Assembly: GCF_900107405.1 (NCBI RefSeq)
Contig: NZ_FNPV01000001.1
Coordinates: 372,001-436,000, forward strand
Direction of reading: 5' to 3'
From: Tindallia californiensis
Lineage (GTDB): Bacteria > Bacillota > Clostridia > Peptostreptococcales > Tindalliaceae
Length of the DNA: 64,000 nucleotides
Part shown: positions 43,200 through 52,718 of the stretch, piece by piece
Layout: each line of letters starts with the position of its first letter
How positions within the stretch are numbered: the stretch's first letter is position 1
The notes under the pieces: model-generated
What the model was told of the DNA's origin: nothing
Seen by the model: the letters and a program-made list of their open reading frames with translations, nothing else
Databases searched by the model: none
Program-made: the position numbers and the translations under genes

Positions 43200-44176
43200 T
43201 TCGCCCGACCTCCTTTTTCAATACGAGGATCAACTTTTAGATATATTAAATCAGCTATCAGATTAGCAAGAATCACCGTTATCCCCATTACCAAAAAAAT
43301 CCCCTGAAGCAATGGATAGTCTCGATAGGCGACAGCCGTTGTCATCAATGTGCCTAATCCTGGATAAGAAAAAAGGTTTTCCACGATAACCGCTCCACCA
43401 ACTAACCCGCCTACTTGCAACGCAATTCTTGTAATGAGCGGTAATAAAGCATTGCGCAGTCCATGAATATACCGGATGCGGTATTCTTTTAATCCTTTCG
43501 CTCGTGCTGTGGTCATATAGTCCTTGGTAAGCACCGTGCTTAAGCTATTTCGTACCATCAGATAAATACCACCTGTTCTCGCTATGGTCAAGGTTATGAT
43601 AGGTAGAGTCGCATGCCTTATGATGTCAATCACTTTTGACCAGTGATCTGTATGCATTGCAAAATGTGTCTTTGCCCCAGAAAGTGGAAGCCAACCTAAC
43701 ATCACAGAAAACACAACCAACAAAACCAATCCTATTAAAAATGCTGGTATTTCAGACAATACAATAATCAGGCTATACGTTAATGAATCTTGCCATTGAT
43801 TTCTTTTCCAAGCAGAATAAGTACCAAGCAACACTCCTGCTAAAATGCTTAGCGCTAAAGAAGTGCCCACTAAAAAGAAAGTCCAAGGCAACCGCTTCAT
43901 TATGAGATGACTAACCTCCTCACGATGACTATAACTAAAACCGAACTGACCACGACTTACATCCATCATGTAGTTGACGTATTGAACATGTAACGGTCTG
44001 TCCAAACCATAATACTCTCTATAGTAAGTTATTTGTTCTTTCGAATATTCCACAGAAGCCTCATGATCATCTCCACTAATATATAAAAAAGGATCTCCCG
44101 GCATCATTCTCGGAAGTGCAAAATTAAGGCTAAGAATGACAATAAACGTCATCAGATACTCTGCTTTTCTATCCAT
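43196..44176 (-). CDS. ABC importer permease, DppB/OppB type
   Basis: 326 residues, six transmembrane helices. The N-terminal helix with NFALPRMMPGDPF and the loop EYSKEQITYYREYYGLDRPLHVQYVNYMMD are hallmarks of DppB permeases. The EAA region is DYMTTARAKGLKEYRIRYIHGLRNALLPL. It overlaps the ATPase gene by eight bases and the DppC gene by four. Confidence 0.93.
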   Translation of the reverse strand: MDRKAEYLMTFIVILSLNFALPRMMPGDPFLYISGDDHEASVEYSKEQITYYREYYGLDRPLHVQYVNYMMDVSRGQFGFSYSHREEVSHLIMKRLPWTFFLVGTSLALSILAGVLLGTYSAWKRNQWQDSLTYSLIIVLSEIPAFLIGLVLLVVFSVMLGWLPLSGAKTHFAMHTDHWSKVIDIIRHATLPIITLTIARTGGIYLMVRNSLSTVLTKDYMTTARAKGLKEYRIRYIHGLRNALLPLITRIALQVGGLVGGAVIVENLFSYPGLGTLMTTAVAYRDYPLLQGIFLVMGITVILANLIADLIYLKVDPRIEKGGRAK

Positions 44177-45887
44177 TGATCAGACCTGCTTTTATCAAGT
44201 TCTCACAAGGGCTTTGATGATTATTTGGATGATTGATCTGTAGAATTCTATTAGCGTTGCCTTCTTCAATGACCTTTCCTTTATCCAAAACGATTAATTG
44301 ATCAGCTATCTTTCTTCCTAAGTTTAAATCATGAGTAATAAAAAGAAGTGCAAAACCCTTCTGGCTTTGAAGGCCTTTAAGCAGCCTTAATACATTTGCC
44401 TGTGTTGAAACATCCAGCATTGACGTTATTTCATCCGCTATTAATACTTTAGGGTTCATCACCAATGCTCTTGCAAGAGCAACCCGTTGTCGTTGACCTC
44501 CACTAAGACTTGAAGTATAACGGTGTAACCATTTCTCCTCATCACTTAACTGTAGATCTCTTAAAGCATGCTTCACCCTTCTTTTTCTTTCAGCTTGATC
44601 ACCTATTTTATTAATTTGCAATGGTTCGCTTACTACTTCTTCTACAGTCATTCGATGGCTTAAAGCGCTAAAGGGATCTTGAAGTACCAATTGCACGCCT
44701 TCTTCACAGCAAGAAAAAGGATGTTCTTTGAGTTTTTTCCCATTAAAAAAAACGTCTCCTTCATCGGCTTCAGTAAATCCGCCTAACACCTTAGCCAAAG
44801 TAGATTTTCCAGATCCAGAAGGACCAATTACAGCAAGCGTTTCGCCGTGTCTTAAATTCATATAGACCTTATCTAAGGCTACGATAGATTTTTTTCCAAT
44901 ATCATATTCTTTACTTAACCCTTCTCCTTTTAGTACATGAATTAATCCATTTTGATGACACGCTACCTTGCGTTCAATTGAAACACTTTCCAAGGAAGGC
45001 ATGTGGCGGTAACAAAGCGAAGACGGCTGTGTACAACGATTATTAAACACACAGCCTTCTTCTATTCCATTGTTGCTTTCTCCAGGAATACCCCATAAAT
45101 CTTTATAAGGCGCCAGTTCAACCGACGCATTAAACAAACCTCGGGAATAGGGATGCATAGGTTTTTCAATCACGGCATCCGTTGCTCCCTGTTCCACCAC
45201 ACAACCTCCATACAATACCATTATCTCTTGGGTAAGCTCTCCAATCAATTTAATGTCATGAGAAATAACAAGCATGGCAAAATTCATTTGTTTTTGCAAG
45301 CTTTGAATCCGTTGAATCATCTCCGCCCTTGCAAGCCCATCGAGCGAACCTGTGGGCTCATCAAGGATTAAAAAGCGTGGCTTACAAGCAACAGCCATCG
45401 CCAAAAGTACTCTTTGCTGCATTCCTCCAGAAAGCTGATGTGGAAAAGCTTTTGCTTCCCACCCCTCTAAACCTACAGATTTCAAAAGACTTTCTGCTTC
45501 CTGCTCAGCTTGCCTGCTATCCATTATCTTTCTTTCTACTAACCTTTCTGTTAACTGCTTACCAATTGGCATCACAGGATTCAATACATTCATGGAATTT
45601 TGAAACATCATCGCCATCGTATTCCATCGATGTTTTTTTTGTTCTTTTTCCGGCAAGCTTAGGTAGGGTTCTCCAAAAAGCTTTAATTCTCCAGATCTAG
45701 TATGCTTTCGATGAATAAGCCCCATCATCGCAAGTGCCAAAGAGGTTTTTCCACTTCCTGACTCTCCCACAATTCCTATGCTTTTACCTTCTCGCAAAGT
45801 AAAAGAAGCTTTTCTCAAGGCCACTACTTTTTCCTTTTCTGTCTGATATTGTACTCGAAGGTCTATGGCATTAATGGTACGGTCCAT
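44169..45887 (-). CDS. fused double ATP-binding protein of the importer (DppD-DppF)
   Basis: 572 residues containing two complete ATPase domains. The first (about 1-310) has GESGSGKTS, LSGGMQQRVLLAMAVA and ILDEPTGSLD, and ends in the DppD-type Cys-rich tail CVFNNRCTQPSSLCYRHMP, which may hold an iron-sulfur cluster. The second (about 320-572) has GPSGSGKST, LSGGQRQRVALARAL and IADEITSMLD. Both look active, so one gene replaces the usual DppD and DppF pair. The signature EITSMLD instead of EPTSALD in the second domain is a minor variation. Confidence 0.93.
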   Translation of the reverse strand: MDRTINAIDLRVQYQTEKEKVVALRKASFTLREGKSIGIVGESGSGKTSLALAMMGLIHRKHTRSGELKLFGEPYLSLPEKEQKKHRWNTMAMMFQNSMNVLNPVMPIGKQLTERLVERKIMDSRQAEQEAESLLKSVGLEGWEAKAFPHQLSGGMQQRVLLAMAVACKPRFLILDEPTGSLDGLARAEMIQRIQSLQKQMNFAMLVISHDIKLIGELTQEIMVLYGGCVVEQGATDAVIEKPMHPYSRGLFNASVELAPYKDLWGIPGESNNGIEEGCVFNNRCTQPSSLCYRHMPSLESVSIERKVACHQNGLIHVLKGEGLSKEYDIGKKSIVALDKVYMNLRHGETLAVIGPSGSGKSTLAKVLGGFTEADEGDVFFNGKKLKEHPFSCCEEGVQLVLQDPFSALSHRMTVEEVVSEPLQINKIGDQAERKRRVKHALRDLQLSDEEKWLHRYTSSLSGGQRQRVALARALVMNPKVLIADEITSMLDVSTQANVLRLLKGLQSQKGFALLFITHDLNLGRKIADQLIVLDKGKVIEEGNANRILQINHPNNHQSPCENLIKAGLING

Positions 45888-45932
45888 CTTATCCTCCTTA
45901 TCTTCTTAATCCTAATAATTCAAGCAGGAAAC

Positions 45933-47504
45933 CTAATAGTCTAGGTAGGAAAGTTTATTGTGCGTCATGTTATGATGATCAAAAACATGCATCCATCCAT
46001 CGTAGGCTTCTTTATTATATACGGTATATCCTGTTCTTAAAAAAAGAGGTATTTCCGGCACTTCCTCTGCTAATATATATTGGATTTCTTTTATCTTTTG
46101 CTTTCTTTCTTCTTCATCCAAAATCAAAATCTGTTCTTCCAACATATCCATTAATAATGGATGATGATAACCAGGCACACTGTTTACCCAGTCGCTGTCG
46201 GCTGTCGTAAATCGAGCTCTTAAGTAATCCGCGTCCCGAGCCCATCCGCCATGACCAACAATAGCCATTTCATACTGACCATCGGCAATTCTCTGATCTC
46301 TGGACTGGCTATCCCTCGAATGCAGGTTTATTTCGATCCCAATATCTTCTAATTGTTCACGAATTAATTCGCCCATCCTTACTTCTTGGTCTTCTCCTGT
46401 TAGTAATTCAAAGGATAGATTTTCTGTTTCTATGTCATTTTCAGCTAATAGCCGCATCGCTTTATCCGGTGAAAAGTCGTATGCCGTCACTCCTGCATCA
46501 TGCCAGCGATGATCTGGTGGCAAAATTCCCAAGCTGCCCGGAATACCACCTCCACGAGCTATTCTTTCTACTAGGGCATGCCTGTCAATAGCATATGCCA
46601 TCGCCTGCCTCAGTTCTTTCTTTTTCAGCTCTGGTTTTTCTTCCATATTAAATCGCAGACGATAACCCCAGACTCCCGGTTTTTCTACAAGCTGATATCT
46701 TTCATTCTCTTGAAAATATTCCAAAGAGTCCATCGGGATATCCGATAGATGAATGTCTTCGTTCCGAAGAGCCAATACCGAATCACTCACCGGTATGAAT
46801 TCAATAATATCTACCTTTTGTTCTGGTCCCCAAAACAAATCAAAGGCTTCAAACCGATAAGTTCCGTGTTCCTGTTCGTAATGTGTTAATTCGTATGGGC
46901 CAGTTCCTATCAAGGACTCCGGTTCATGAAAAGACTCTGGTTCCTCTATATCCTGCCAGATATGTTTTGGTAAGATACTAATACCAAATAGCTCTTCTAT
47001 AAAGATAGGACTTGGTTCTCCTAGCCGAATCACTACCTCGTGATCATTCATTACGTTTACTTCCTGAATAAAGTTTTCGTCCAGTAGCTGAGCTGAAGAA
47101 ACTACCGGTGTATATTTTCTTGCATATTCTAATGTAAAAGCAACATCTTCCGCTGTAAACGGCTTTCCGTCATGCCACTTCACTTCTTCTTGTAAAATAA
47201 GATGATATTCTAATCCATCTTCAGACATCTCCCATTTTTTTGCTAGCCATGGAATATATCCATTTTCATCTTTTTCCACCAACTTATCAAAAATAAGGTT
47301 TACCTTATAACGTCCAGGGCCTCTGGAATGAGTGGCATATGGTTGTGGCAAACCATAATCTCCTCCCTCTAACCGGATCAGTCGCTGCTCTTCCTCCATT
47401 ACTGATTGCTGACCATTTTCAGACTCTGCCGGATTGCCGCAGGCTGTCATCAACAGAGCCGTTACCATCAATAATGTTATCATCTTCTTGCTAATCTTCT
47501 TCAT
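45933..47504 (-). CDS. ABC importer substrate-binding lipoprotein (family 5)
   Basis: 523 residues. A signal peptide ends at the lipobox LLMTACGN. The SBP family 5 pattern includes KWHDGKPFTAEDVAFTLEYARKY, GTGPYELTHYEQEHG and the C-terminal DYLRARFTTADSDW region. Peptide- and nickel-binding proteins share this fold. The cobalamin riboswitch upstream argues for a cobalt- or corrinoid-related ligand. GGGAGG lies before the ATG at 47504; the frame extends 32 codons upstream into the leader without a signal sequence. Confidence 0.92.
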   Translation of the reverse strand: MKKISKKMITLLMVTALLMTACGNPAESENGQQSVMEEEQRLIRLEGGDYGLPQPYATHSRGPGRYKVNLIFDKLVEKDENGYIPWLAKKWEMSEDGLEYHLILQEEVKWHDGKPFTAEDVAFTLEYARKYTPVVSSAQLLDENFIQEVNVMNDHEVVIRLGEPSPIFIEELFGISILPKHIWQDIEEPESFHEPESLIGTGPYELTHYEQEHGTYRFEAFDLFWGPEQKVDIIEFIPVSDSVLALRNEDIHLSDIPMDSLEYFQENERYQLVEKPGVWGYRLRFNMEEKPELKKKELRQAMAYAIDRHALVERIARGGGIPGSLGILPPDHRWHDAGVTAYDFSPDKAMRLLAENDIETENLSFELLTGEDQEVRMGELIREQLEDIGIEINLHSRDSQSRDQRIADGQYEMAIVGHGGWARDADYLRARFTTADSDWVNSVPGYHHPLLMDMLEEQILILDEEERKQKIKEIQYILAEEVPEIPLFLRTGYTVYNKEAYDGWMHVFDHHNMTHNKLSYLDY

Positions 47505-47679
47505 CTCCCTTACCTCCCTATATAATATCCTTTTTAACATCGATGCTTTTATTCCTTTGATGAGGTTAAAGAAAACAAAAAAGCCTCCTGATATCCTCAA
47601 GAGACTTTTCCCATTTTAAAGTCACTTCTTTTTTCTAAAAAATATACAGATTCCCATCATATATTTTTCCTCATCTAAA

Positions 47680-47831
47680 GGCAGGTCTCCTGGCTTACGG
47701 TTCATCCTTTTCCTCACCTTCCCAAGAATCACTCAGTGGTATATCGAGGAATTGTCGCCGCTTACAGTGGTGGGTCCGCGCCGGATTTTAACCGGTCTTC
47801 CCTATTCTCCCTCTTTCTTAAGGGCACCTTC
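47680..47831 (-). promoter_or_regulatory. cobalamin riboswitch
   Basis: Minus strand reads, in order: AAGGTGCCC; GGGAAGACCGGTTAAAATCC with GGCGCGGACCC; CCACTGTAAGCGG; CCACTGAGTGA; TTGGGAAGGTG; and finally GTAAGCCAGGAGACCTGCC. These are the conserved blocks of the B12 riboswitch, including the CCACTG core and the terminal AGCCAGGAGACC. It lies 176 bases before the importer ATG and about 20 bases after a strong promoter. No clear T-run terminator follows, so control may act on translation or on a weaker attenuator at 47590-47640. Confidence 0.96.
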
Positions 47832-47851
47832 GATGCAATTGATCATTTGCC

Positions 47852-47880
47852 ATTATATCAATAACCTTGTTGTTATTCAA
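47852..47880 (-). promoter_or_regulatory. promoter of the riboswitch-importer operon
   Basis: Minus strand TTGAAT, 17-base spacer, perfect TATAAT, placing the start of the transcript about 15 bases before the riboswitch. Confidence 0.75.
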
Positions 47881-47939
47881 GATAATCATCGGATAAATGT
47901 CAATAGTCTGAGAGAATAACCATCATTTTCTAATCGCAA

Positions 47940-47974
47940 AAAAGCGGCTTCTGCATAATGCAAAAGCCGCTTTT
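47940..47974 (-). terminator. terminator of the tct operon
   Basis: Arms AAAAGCGGCTT / AAGCCGCTTTT with a 13-base loop and T-rich minus-strand end, right after the tctA stop. Confidence 0.9.
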
Positions 47975-47982
47975 CACTCTTT

Positions 47983-49500
47983 CTAATCTTCTTCCAGGAT
48001 CTGTTTCTTTTTTCTAAGAAAGAAAAATACAGATAAAATGGTGACTGTCCATAAACCAATCGATATCGGACTACTGACAAAGTAAAGGTAATTACCACGC
48101 GCAATGGTTAAGGCTTGTCTGAAACTAGCTTCAAAAAGAGGTGTTACTAAAAATGCCAAAATCAAAGGTCCGTCTGGCAATTTATACCATTTATAAAAAT
48201 AGCCAATAAAACCGGAAACAATCGCAATGATCGTATGATATGGCATATTACTGTAAGCATAGGTACCAATAACCAGGAACACAGCAATAATAGGCCATAA
48301 TACCTGAACAGGTATCTTTGAAAGCTTTGTAAAAACAGGAATTAAAATCCATCCAAAAACCAAATTGAGCGGATTGGTCATCAGCATCAATATAAAGAGG
48401 GTGTACACTACTTGGGTATGGTCTACCACTACCCGAGGACCTACCGGTACGCCTTCCATTACCAAGGCCGCCATCATTAGTGCGGCAATTGAACTCCCAG
48501 GAATACCAAAGGTTAACATCGGGATAAAAGTCGCACCGCAAGTCGCATTATTGGCAGCCTCTGCCGCCGCAACACCATCTAAGGATCCTTTACCATAGTT
48601 TTTATCACTGGATATCTGACTATACACCGAGTAAGATGTATAGGATGCCAGAGTAGCTCCTGGTCCTGGAAGGGCTCCCAGAAAGGTCCCCAACACCGAT
48701 CCTATTCCGATGGCTTTTCCGGACTTAAATAGTTCTTTAATCGTCAATCCTTCTTCTTTTTTCTTAGCTTCATCCAAAATACTGTCTCCCAGATCCCCGG
48801 ATTTATCAGGATCTTTAAGAAACTCATGAATCTCTTTGACAATAACAGGCAGAGCGAAGAAACCCATCAGTAAAGGCACTAACGGAAATCCAGATTGCAT
48901 CTGTCTGATGCCAAAAGTAAATCGAAGGCCTCCTGTAATAATATCTCTCCCAATAATAGCTAAAAAGAATCCAATTCCTGCAGACATAATCCCTTTACCT
49001 GGGTTTTCTGCCGAAAAAACTACCACTAATGATAAAGCCAGCATATACAATGCCGTCAGTTCTGCCGGTCCAAATCTAGGTGCCATTCGTCCAATAGGTA
49101 CTACTAGAAAAATAAGGACAAAAGAACCGAAAAAACCACCCAAAACAGAAGCATATAGCCCCATTTGAAGTGCTTTTTTCCCTTTTCCCATCTGAGTTAG
49201 GCCGTATCCATCCGCAACGGTGGCGGCCGCACCGGAAGTTCCAGGTGTTCCAAAGGCAATTGCTGTAATCGACCCTCCATAAGTACCACCCACATATGTA
49301 CCAATCAGCAACCCCATGGTTTGAGCTAATGGCAACACAAAGGAAAACGGCAAAACCAAAGCAATAGGAAGACTATGCGCTAATCCGGGGATAGCCCCTA
49401 CAGAAATCCCTACAACAATTCCCATCATAATAAAAAGCATCGTTTGAATAGTAAATACGTCTGCTACAGCGCCTGATAATGCAACAGTATCAACAGCCAT
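47983..49500 (-). CDS. tctA: tripartite tricarboxylate transporter, large membrane subunit
   Basis: 505 residues, about 11-12 hydrophobic helices. GAIPGLAHSLPIALVLPFSF and AFGTPGTSGAAATVADGYGL near the N-terminus, and PGPGATLASYTSYSV and FGIPGSSIAALMMAAL later, are the two internal TctA repeats. It takes substrate from the TctC binding proteins, driven by an ion gradient. It lies 15 bases after tctB. The substrate of the system (citrate or another carboxylate) cannot be read from this subunit. Confidence 0.95.
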   Translation of the reverse strand: MAVDTVALSGAVADVFTIQTMLFIMMGIVVGISVGAIPGLAHSLPIALVLPFSFVLPLAQTMGLLIGTYVGGTYGGSITAIAFGTPGTSGAAATVADGYGLTQMGKGKKALQMGLYASVLGGFFGSFVLIFLVVPIGRMAPRFGPAELTALYMLALSLVVVFSAENPGKGIMSAGIGFFLAIIGRDIITGGLRFTFGIRQMQSGFPLVPLLMGFFALPVIVKEIHEFLKDPDKSGDLGDSILDEAKKKEEGLTIKELFKSGKAIGIGSVLGTFLGALPGPGATLASYTSYSVYSQISSDKNYGKGSLDGVAAAEAANNATCGATFIPMLTFGIPGSSIAALMMAALVMEGVPVGPRVVVDHTQVVYTLFILMLMTNPLNLVFGWILIPVFTKLSKIPVQVLWPIIAVFLVIGTYAYSNMPYHTIIAIVSGFIGYFYKWYKLPDGPLILAFLVTPLFEASFRQALTIARGNYLYFVSSPISIGLWTVTILSVFFFLRKKKQILEED

Positions 49501-49515
49501 CTTAAGTCCCCCCTT

Positions 49516-50004
49516 TTAAGGCAATGGTGTTCTTGGCATGTACATAGATAGCAATTCAATAAATAGTATGTGAATCACAATGGCTACCACAAGTGCTAAA
49601 GCGGCCATTTTCCCTGCCGTTATAGCAAAGCGACTAAAGTCTTTCTTTCTTTTTGCTTCACGATAAATGGTCCATAACCACCAAAAAAATAGAAAGGCAA
49701 AGGTTGACGTTGCTAAGCCAATATTTCTAAAAGACCAAGAATAAGCCCACATGAAGATAGCGATGGCTATTGCACAGGGTAATTTCCCAGTCATCTTAAA
49801 TTCAACTTTTGTTTCTGGCTTCAATATTTCTCTAATAGGTACCAAGACGCCACCTACCGCCATCAAAATCAATGAAATTCTAGGTACAAATAGTTCCATT
49901 GATCTTAAAGAGGAGGTGAATGTCCAGGCATATCCTCCCATAGAAATGATCGTAATCAATAGCCCTACTTTAGAGTTTAATGATAATTGGAATTTTGAAC
50001 TCAT
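49516..50004 (-). CDS. tctB: tripartite tricarboxylate transporter, small membrane subunit
   Basis: 162 residues with four predicted membrane helices (about 10-32, 40-60, 78-110, 130-155), the size and topology of TctB. Its sequence is poorly conserved as usual for this subunit. The position between tctC and tctA on the same strand is the main support. Confidence 0.87.
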   Translation of the reverse strand: MSSKFQLSLNSKVGLLITIISMGGYAWTFTSSLRSMELFVPRISLILMAVGGVLVPIREILKPETKVEFKMTGKLPCAIAIAIFMWAYSWSFRNIGLATSTFAFLFFWWLWTIYREAKRKKDFSRFAITAGKMAALALVVAIVIHILFIELLSMYMPRTPLP

Positions 50005-50068
50005 CCTAACACCCCTGACTAAGCTTAGTCATAAGCTTTGATTGTTCGGAAATTTTCGTCTTTTTTTC

Positions 50069-50105
50069 AACAGAGCCTATCACCATTTTGGTTTTAGGCT
50101 CTGTT
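50069..50105 (-). other. stem-loop after the third tctC
   Basis: Arms AACAGAGCCTA / TAGGCTCTGTT, 11 bp perfect, between the promoter-distal tctC gene (stop 50157) and tctB. No T run follows on the minus strand (GAAAAAAAG instead), so it fits an mRNA 3'-stabilising or processing hairpin. Confidence 0.65.
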
Positions 50106-50156
50106 ATTAACTGGTTTTCTATCAATAATGTAATGCTTTTAGATCAATATCAACCT

Positions 50157-51203
50157 TTAATCCAAGGTTTCGATCCATTCCATATAATTAGGAATCATGG
50201 TGCTTTTTACATCCATATAGAACTCCCATGTTTCTTCAGCATTTAAGTAATGAGCGACTACACCCATGTCCTTAAAGCTTTCTTGCAGTGTTGGCATCTC
50301 TGCTACTTCACCAATCGCTGCAGATATTCTATCAACCAAAGCAGGGTCTGTCCCTTTAATGGCCCATAATGCAATCGGATGTCTTTCTCGACCATCTTCT
50401 ATACCAAACTCGGATACATTCGGCACGTCTTCCATCAATGGATCCCTCTCTACCAATGGTTGTGTATTAACCATGACGCTCATATCACCATCCTGGTGAA
50501 GTGGAACAGCCGCCGCTAAGCTTAAATGTCCAACGTCTACATGGCCTCCTGTTAAGTTCAAGGCTACATCTGCACCACCTTCTAAGCCTACAAAAATATA
50601 ATCAAGTTCATCAGGTGGTAAGATTTTTTCGACAATGTAATGTCTGACATTGCCTTCCCCCTGACCTCCAAATACAACCTCGCCCGGGTTTTCTTGAATA
50701 TATTCTATTAACTCATCTAAGGTTTCCCAAGGTGCTCCTGAACGATTTCCTATAACGAAAGTTGGACTCGCCAATGTTGCAACTGCTTCAAAATCATCAA
50801 TTGTATAGCCCCTGTCACCAGCTGCTGGTTCAAACAGCAGCGGCCCTGTATGTCCCCAGAAAAACATATTAGAGTCCGGTGATTGATTAGAAACATGATA
50901 AGCTGCCTCTGTGCTCATTCCACCCGGCATATTTACAATATTGGCATTAATTCCAAATTCTCTTAAATACTCTGCCATGTACCTAGCCGTCAAGTCATTA
51001 GAGCCACCCGCACCAAACCCAACGATAATATCAATATCCACTTCTTCCTCTACTGCTTCCTCAGACACTTCTGCTTCTTCTGCTGATTCTCCCATCTCCG
51101 TTGGTGCTGATTCTTCCGCTGGTTCTTCTCCACCACATCCAGTTACCATTCCTCCTGTTAAAATAAGAATCAATAACAAGAGTAATGTTCTTTTGATATT
51201 CAT
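50157..51203 (-). CDS. tctC: TctC-type solute-binding lipoprotein, copy nearest tctB
   Basis: 348 residues. Signal peptide with lipobox MVTGCGGE, then a long Glu/Ala-rich linker (about 25-55). The TctC domain starts at IDIIVGFGAGGSNDLTARYMAE; NMPGGMSTEAAYHVS, GEGNVRHYIVEKIL and LNLTGGHVDVGHLSL follow. It differs from the Bordetella BugD-type motif mainly in the GFGAGGSND loop. It is the third of three paralogues in this operon. AAGGGGG lies ahead of the ATG. Confidence 0.93.
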   Translation of the reverse strand: MNIKRTLLLLLILILTGGMVTGCGGEEPAEESAPTEMGESAEEAEVSEEAVEEEVDIDIIVGFGAGGSNDLTARYMAEYLREFGINANIVNMPGGMSTEAAYHVSNQSPDSNMFFWGHTGPLLFEPAAGDRGYTIDDFEAVATLASPTFVIGNRSGAPWETLDELIEYIQENPGEVVFGGQGEGNVRHYIVEKILPPDELDYIFVGLEGGADVALNLTGGHVDVGHLSLAAAVPLHQDGDMSVMVNTQPLVERDPLMEDVPNVSEFGIEDGRERHPIALWAIKGTDPALVDRISAAIGEVAEMPTLQESFKDMGVVAHYLNAEETWEFYMDVKSTMIPNYMEWIETLD

Positions 51204-51292
51204 ATTAATATCCCCCTTTAGGGTCCAGTCGGTTTATACAATCACCCAACATTGCGTTTTATAGCTTCTCTTTAAGCAGCATTATGAATTAT

Positions 51293-51325
51293 TATGTCGA
51301 AGCGCAACATCAGCGCTTCGACATA
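51293..51325 (-). other. stem-loop after the second tctC
   Basis: Arms TATGTCGAAGCGC / GCGCTTCGACATA, 13 bp perfect, seven-base loop. No T run on the minus strand. It lies between two tctC genes. Confidence 0.7.
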
Positions 51326-51370
51326 ACTGACAGAAACTTACTTTCACCCTTTCAAACCAGTTAAGGTGTT

Positions 51371-52420
51371 TTAGTCTTCAAACGCTTCCACCCATTCAAT
51401 AAATCGTGGTAACATATCATCCTGCACATCCATAAAAAATCCCCATTGATCTTCAGGATTCAGATAATGAGCGATGATCCCAATATCTTGATAGTTTTGA
51501 ATTAAGGTTTCACTTTGAGAAGCTTGTTCCACCGCATTGCTGACACGATCAATAAGTTCTTGCGGAGCTCCTTTAGGTGCCCATAAGCCTAGTGGATGTG
51601 GTTCTTTCGCATTAATTCCAAATTCTTCTATGTTTGGAATGTCTGGCATTAATGGATCCCTATCCACCAATATTTGCGTATTAACCAATACGGATAAGTC
51701 TCCATCTTCATGCAATGGCCTTGCCGCCGCCAAACTCATATGACCTAAATCCACATGTCCACCTGTTAGGTTCAAAGCAACATCGGCTCCGCCGCCTAGT
51801 CCAACGTAGGTGTAGTCTAATTCATTCGGATCAAGGATTAGTTCTGCAATAAAATGCATCATGTTTCCTTCTCCCTGACCACCAAGTACCACTTCTCCTG
51901 GATTTTCTTGAATGTATTCAATCAAACTTTCCATATCATCCCAAGGTGCATCCGCTTTCGATGCCAAAGCAAATGTCGGACTGGCTAATAATCCAGCCGG
52001 TTCAAAATCATCTATCGTAAAACCCCTATCACCTGTCGCTGGCTCAAACAACATAATCAGTGGATGTGCCCACATAAACATATGTGAATCCGGCGCCTGT
52101 GTTGATACGTGATAGGCAGCTTCCGTTCCCATACCACCAGGCATATTAATAACGTCCGCATTAACACCAAATTCTCTTAATGCTTCTGCTAAGTATCGTG
52201 CTGACATATCATTTGATCCACCTGCCCCAAATCCAACAACGATATCAATGTCAATTTCCTCAAGTTCTTCACCAGTATCTGCTGGTTCTTCCGCAACTTC
52301 GTCTCCCGGATCATCGGCAGGTGCTTCAGCTGGCGCTTCTTCCTGTCCACCACAGCCCGCCAATAAGGTGATTACCATTACCATCGCTAACATTAGTAAT
52401 AAGATTTTTTTCTTTTGCAT
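51371..52420 (-). CDS. tctC: TctC-type solute-binding lipoprotein, middle copy
   Basis: 349 residues. Signal peptide and lipobox TLLAGCGGQ, acidic Ala/Pro/Glu linker (about 24-50), then the same domain as its neighbours: GFGAGGSNDMSARYLAEAL, NMPGGMGTEAAYHVS, LGGQGEGNMMHFI, LNLTGGHVDLGHMSLAAARPL. The ligand pocket regions differ from the other copies mainly around WAHPLIMLFEPATGD. A TTGAAA-N17-TATAAT promoter lies upstream, so this copy can be transcribed without the first one. ATG at 52420 follows AGGGGGA. Confidence 0.93.
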   Translation of the reverse strand: MQKKKILLLMLAMVMVITLLAGCGGQEEAPAEAPADDPGDEVAEEPADTGEELEEIDIDIVVGFGAGGSNDMSARYLAEALREFGVNADVINMPGGMGTEAAYHVSTQAPDSHMFMWAHPLIMLFEPATGDRGFTIDDFEPAGLLASPTFALASKADAPWDDMESLIEYIQENPGEVVLGGQGEGNMMHFIAELILDPNELDYTYVGLGGGADVALNLTGGHVDLGHMSLAAARPLHEDGDLSVLVNTQILVDRDPLMPDIPNIEEFGINAKEPHPLGLWAPKGAPQELIDRVSNAVEQASQSETLIQNYQDIGIIAHYLNPEDQWGFFMDVQDDMLPRFIEWVEAFED

Positions 52421-52538
52421 GATACAAGTCCCCCTTTTTGATAGCTTACCCTTCAATCTGCAATAGATGTCTTTTTTCGCAACTCACCTCCTCTCAATAG
52501 AATTGAAGCAAATTATGAATACTTCTAAACTTTCAGTC

Positions 52539-52567
52539 ATTATACAATAAATGCATTGATTTTTCAA
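52539..52567 (-). promoter_or_regulatory. internal promoter of the middle tctC
   Basis: Minus strand TTGAAA, 17-base spacer, perfect TATAAT. The start would be about 110 bases upstream of the ATG. Confidence 0.72.
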
Positions 52568-52684
52568 TCTTTATTGAAATCAAAATCATCAAACAATTGT
52601 TATTGTTTCTCTATGCCACTGTTTTTCAACTGGTTTCGATTTTATTTCGACAAAGTTTATTTTTCTTTTTTAGATCATTTCAAA

Positions 52685-52718
52685 ATAAAGCGACCTCCTG
52701 AAAAGGAGATCGCTTTAT
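52685..52718 (-). terminator. stem-loop, possible partial terminator, after the first tctC
   Basis: 15-bp arms ATAAAGCGACCTCCT / AGGAGATCGCTTTAT with one mismatch and a four-base loop; minus strand continues ATTTTGAAATG, a weak T run. It may end part of the transcripts before the downstream genes. Confidence 0.65.

Noticed and set aside
47885-47900. Fourth copy of the ATCATCGGATAA element, plus strand
   Set aside because: Only the last 12 bases match. The GYGCTA block and the hairpin are missing, and the site overlaps the promoter of the riboswitch operon.
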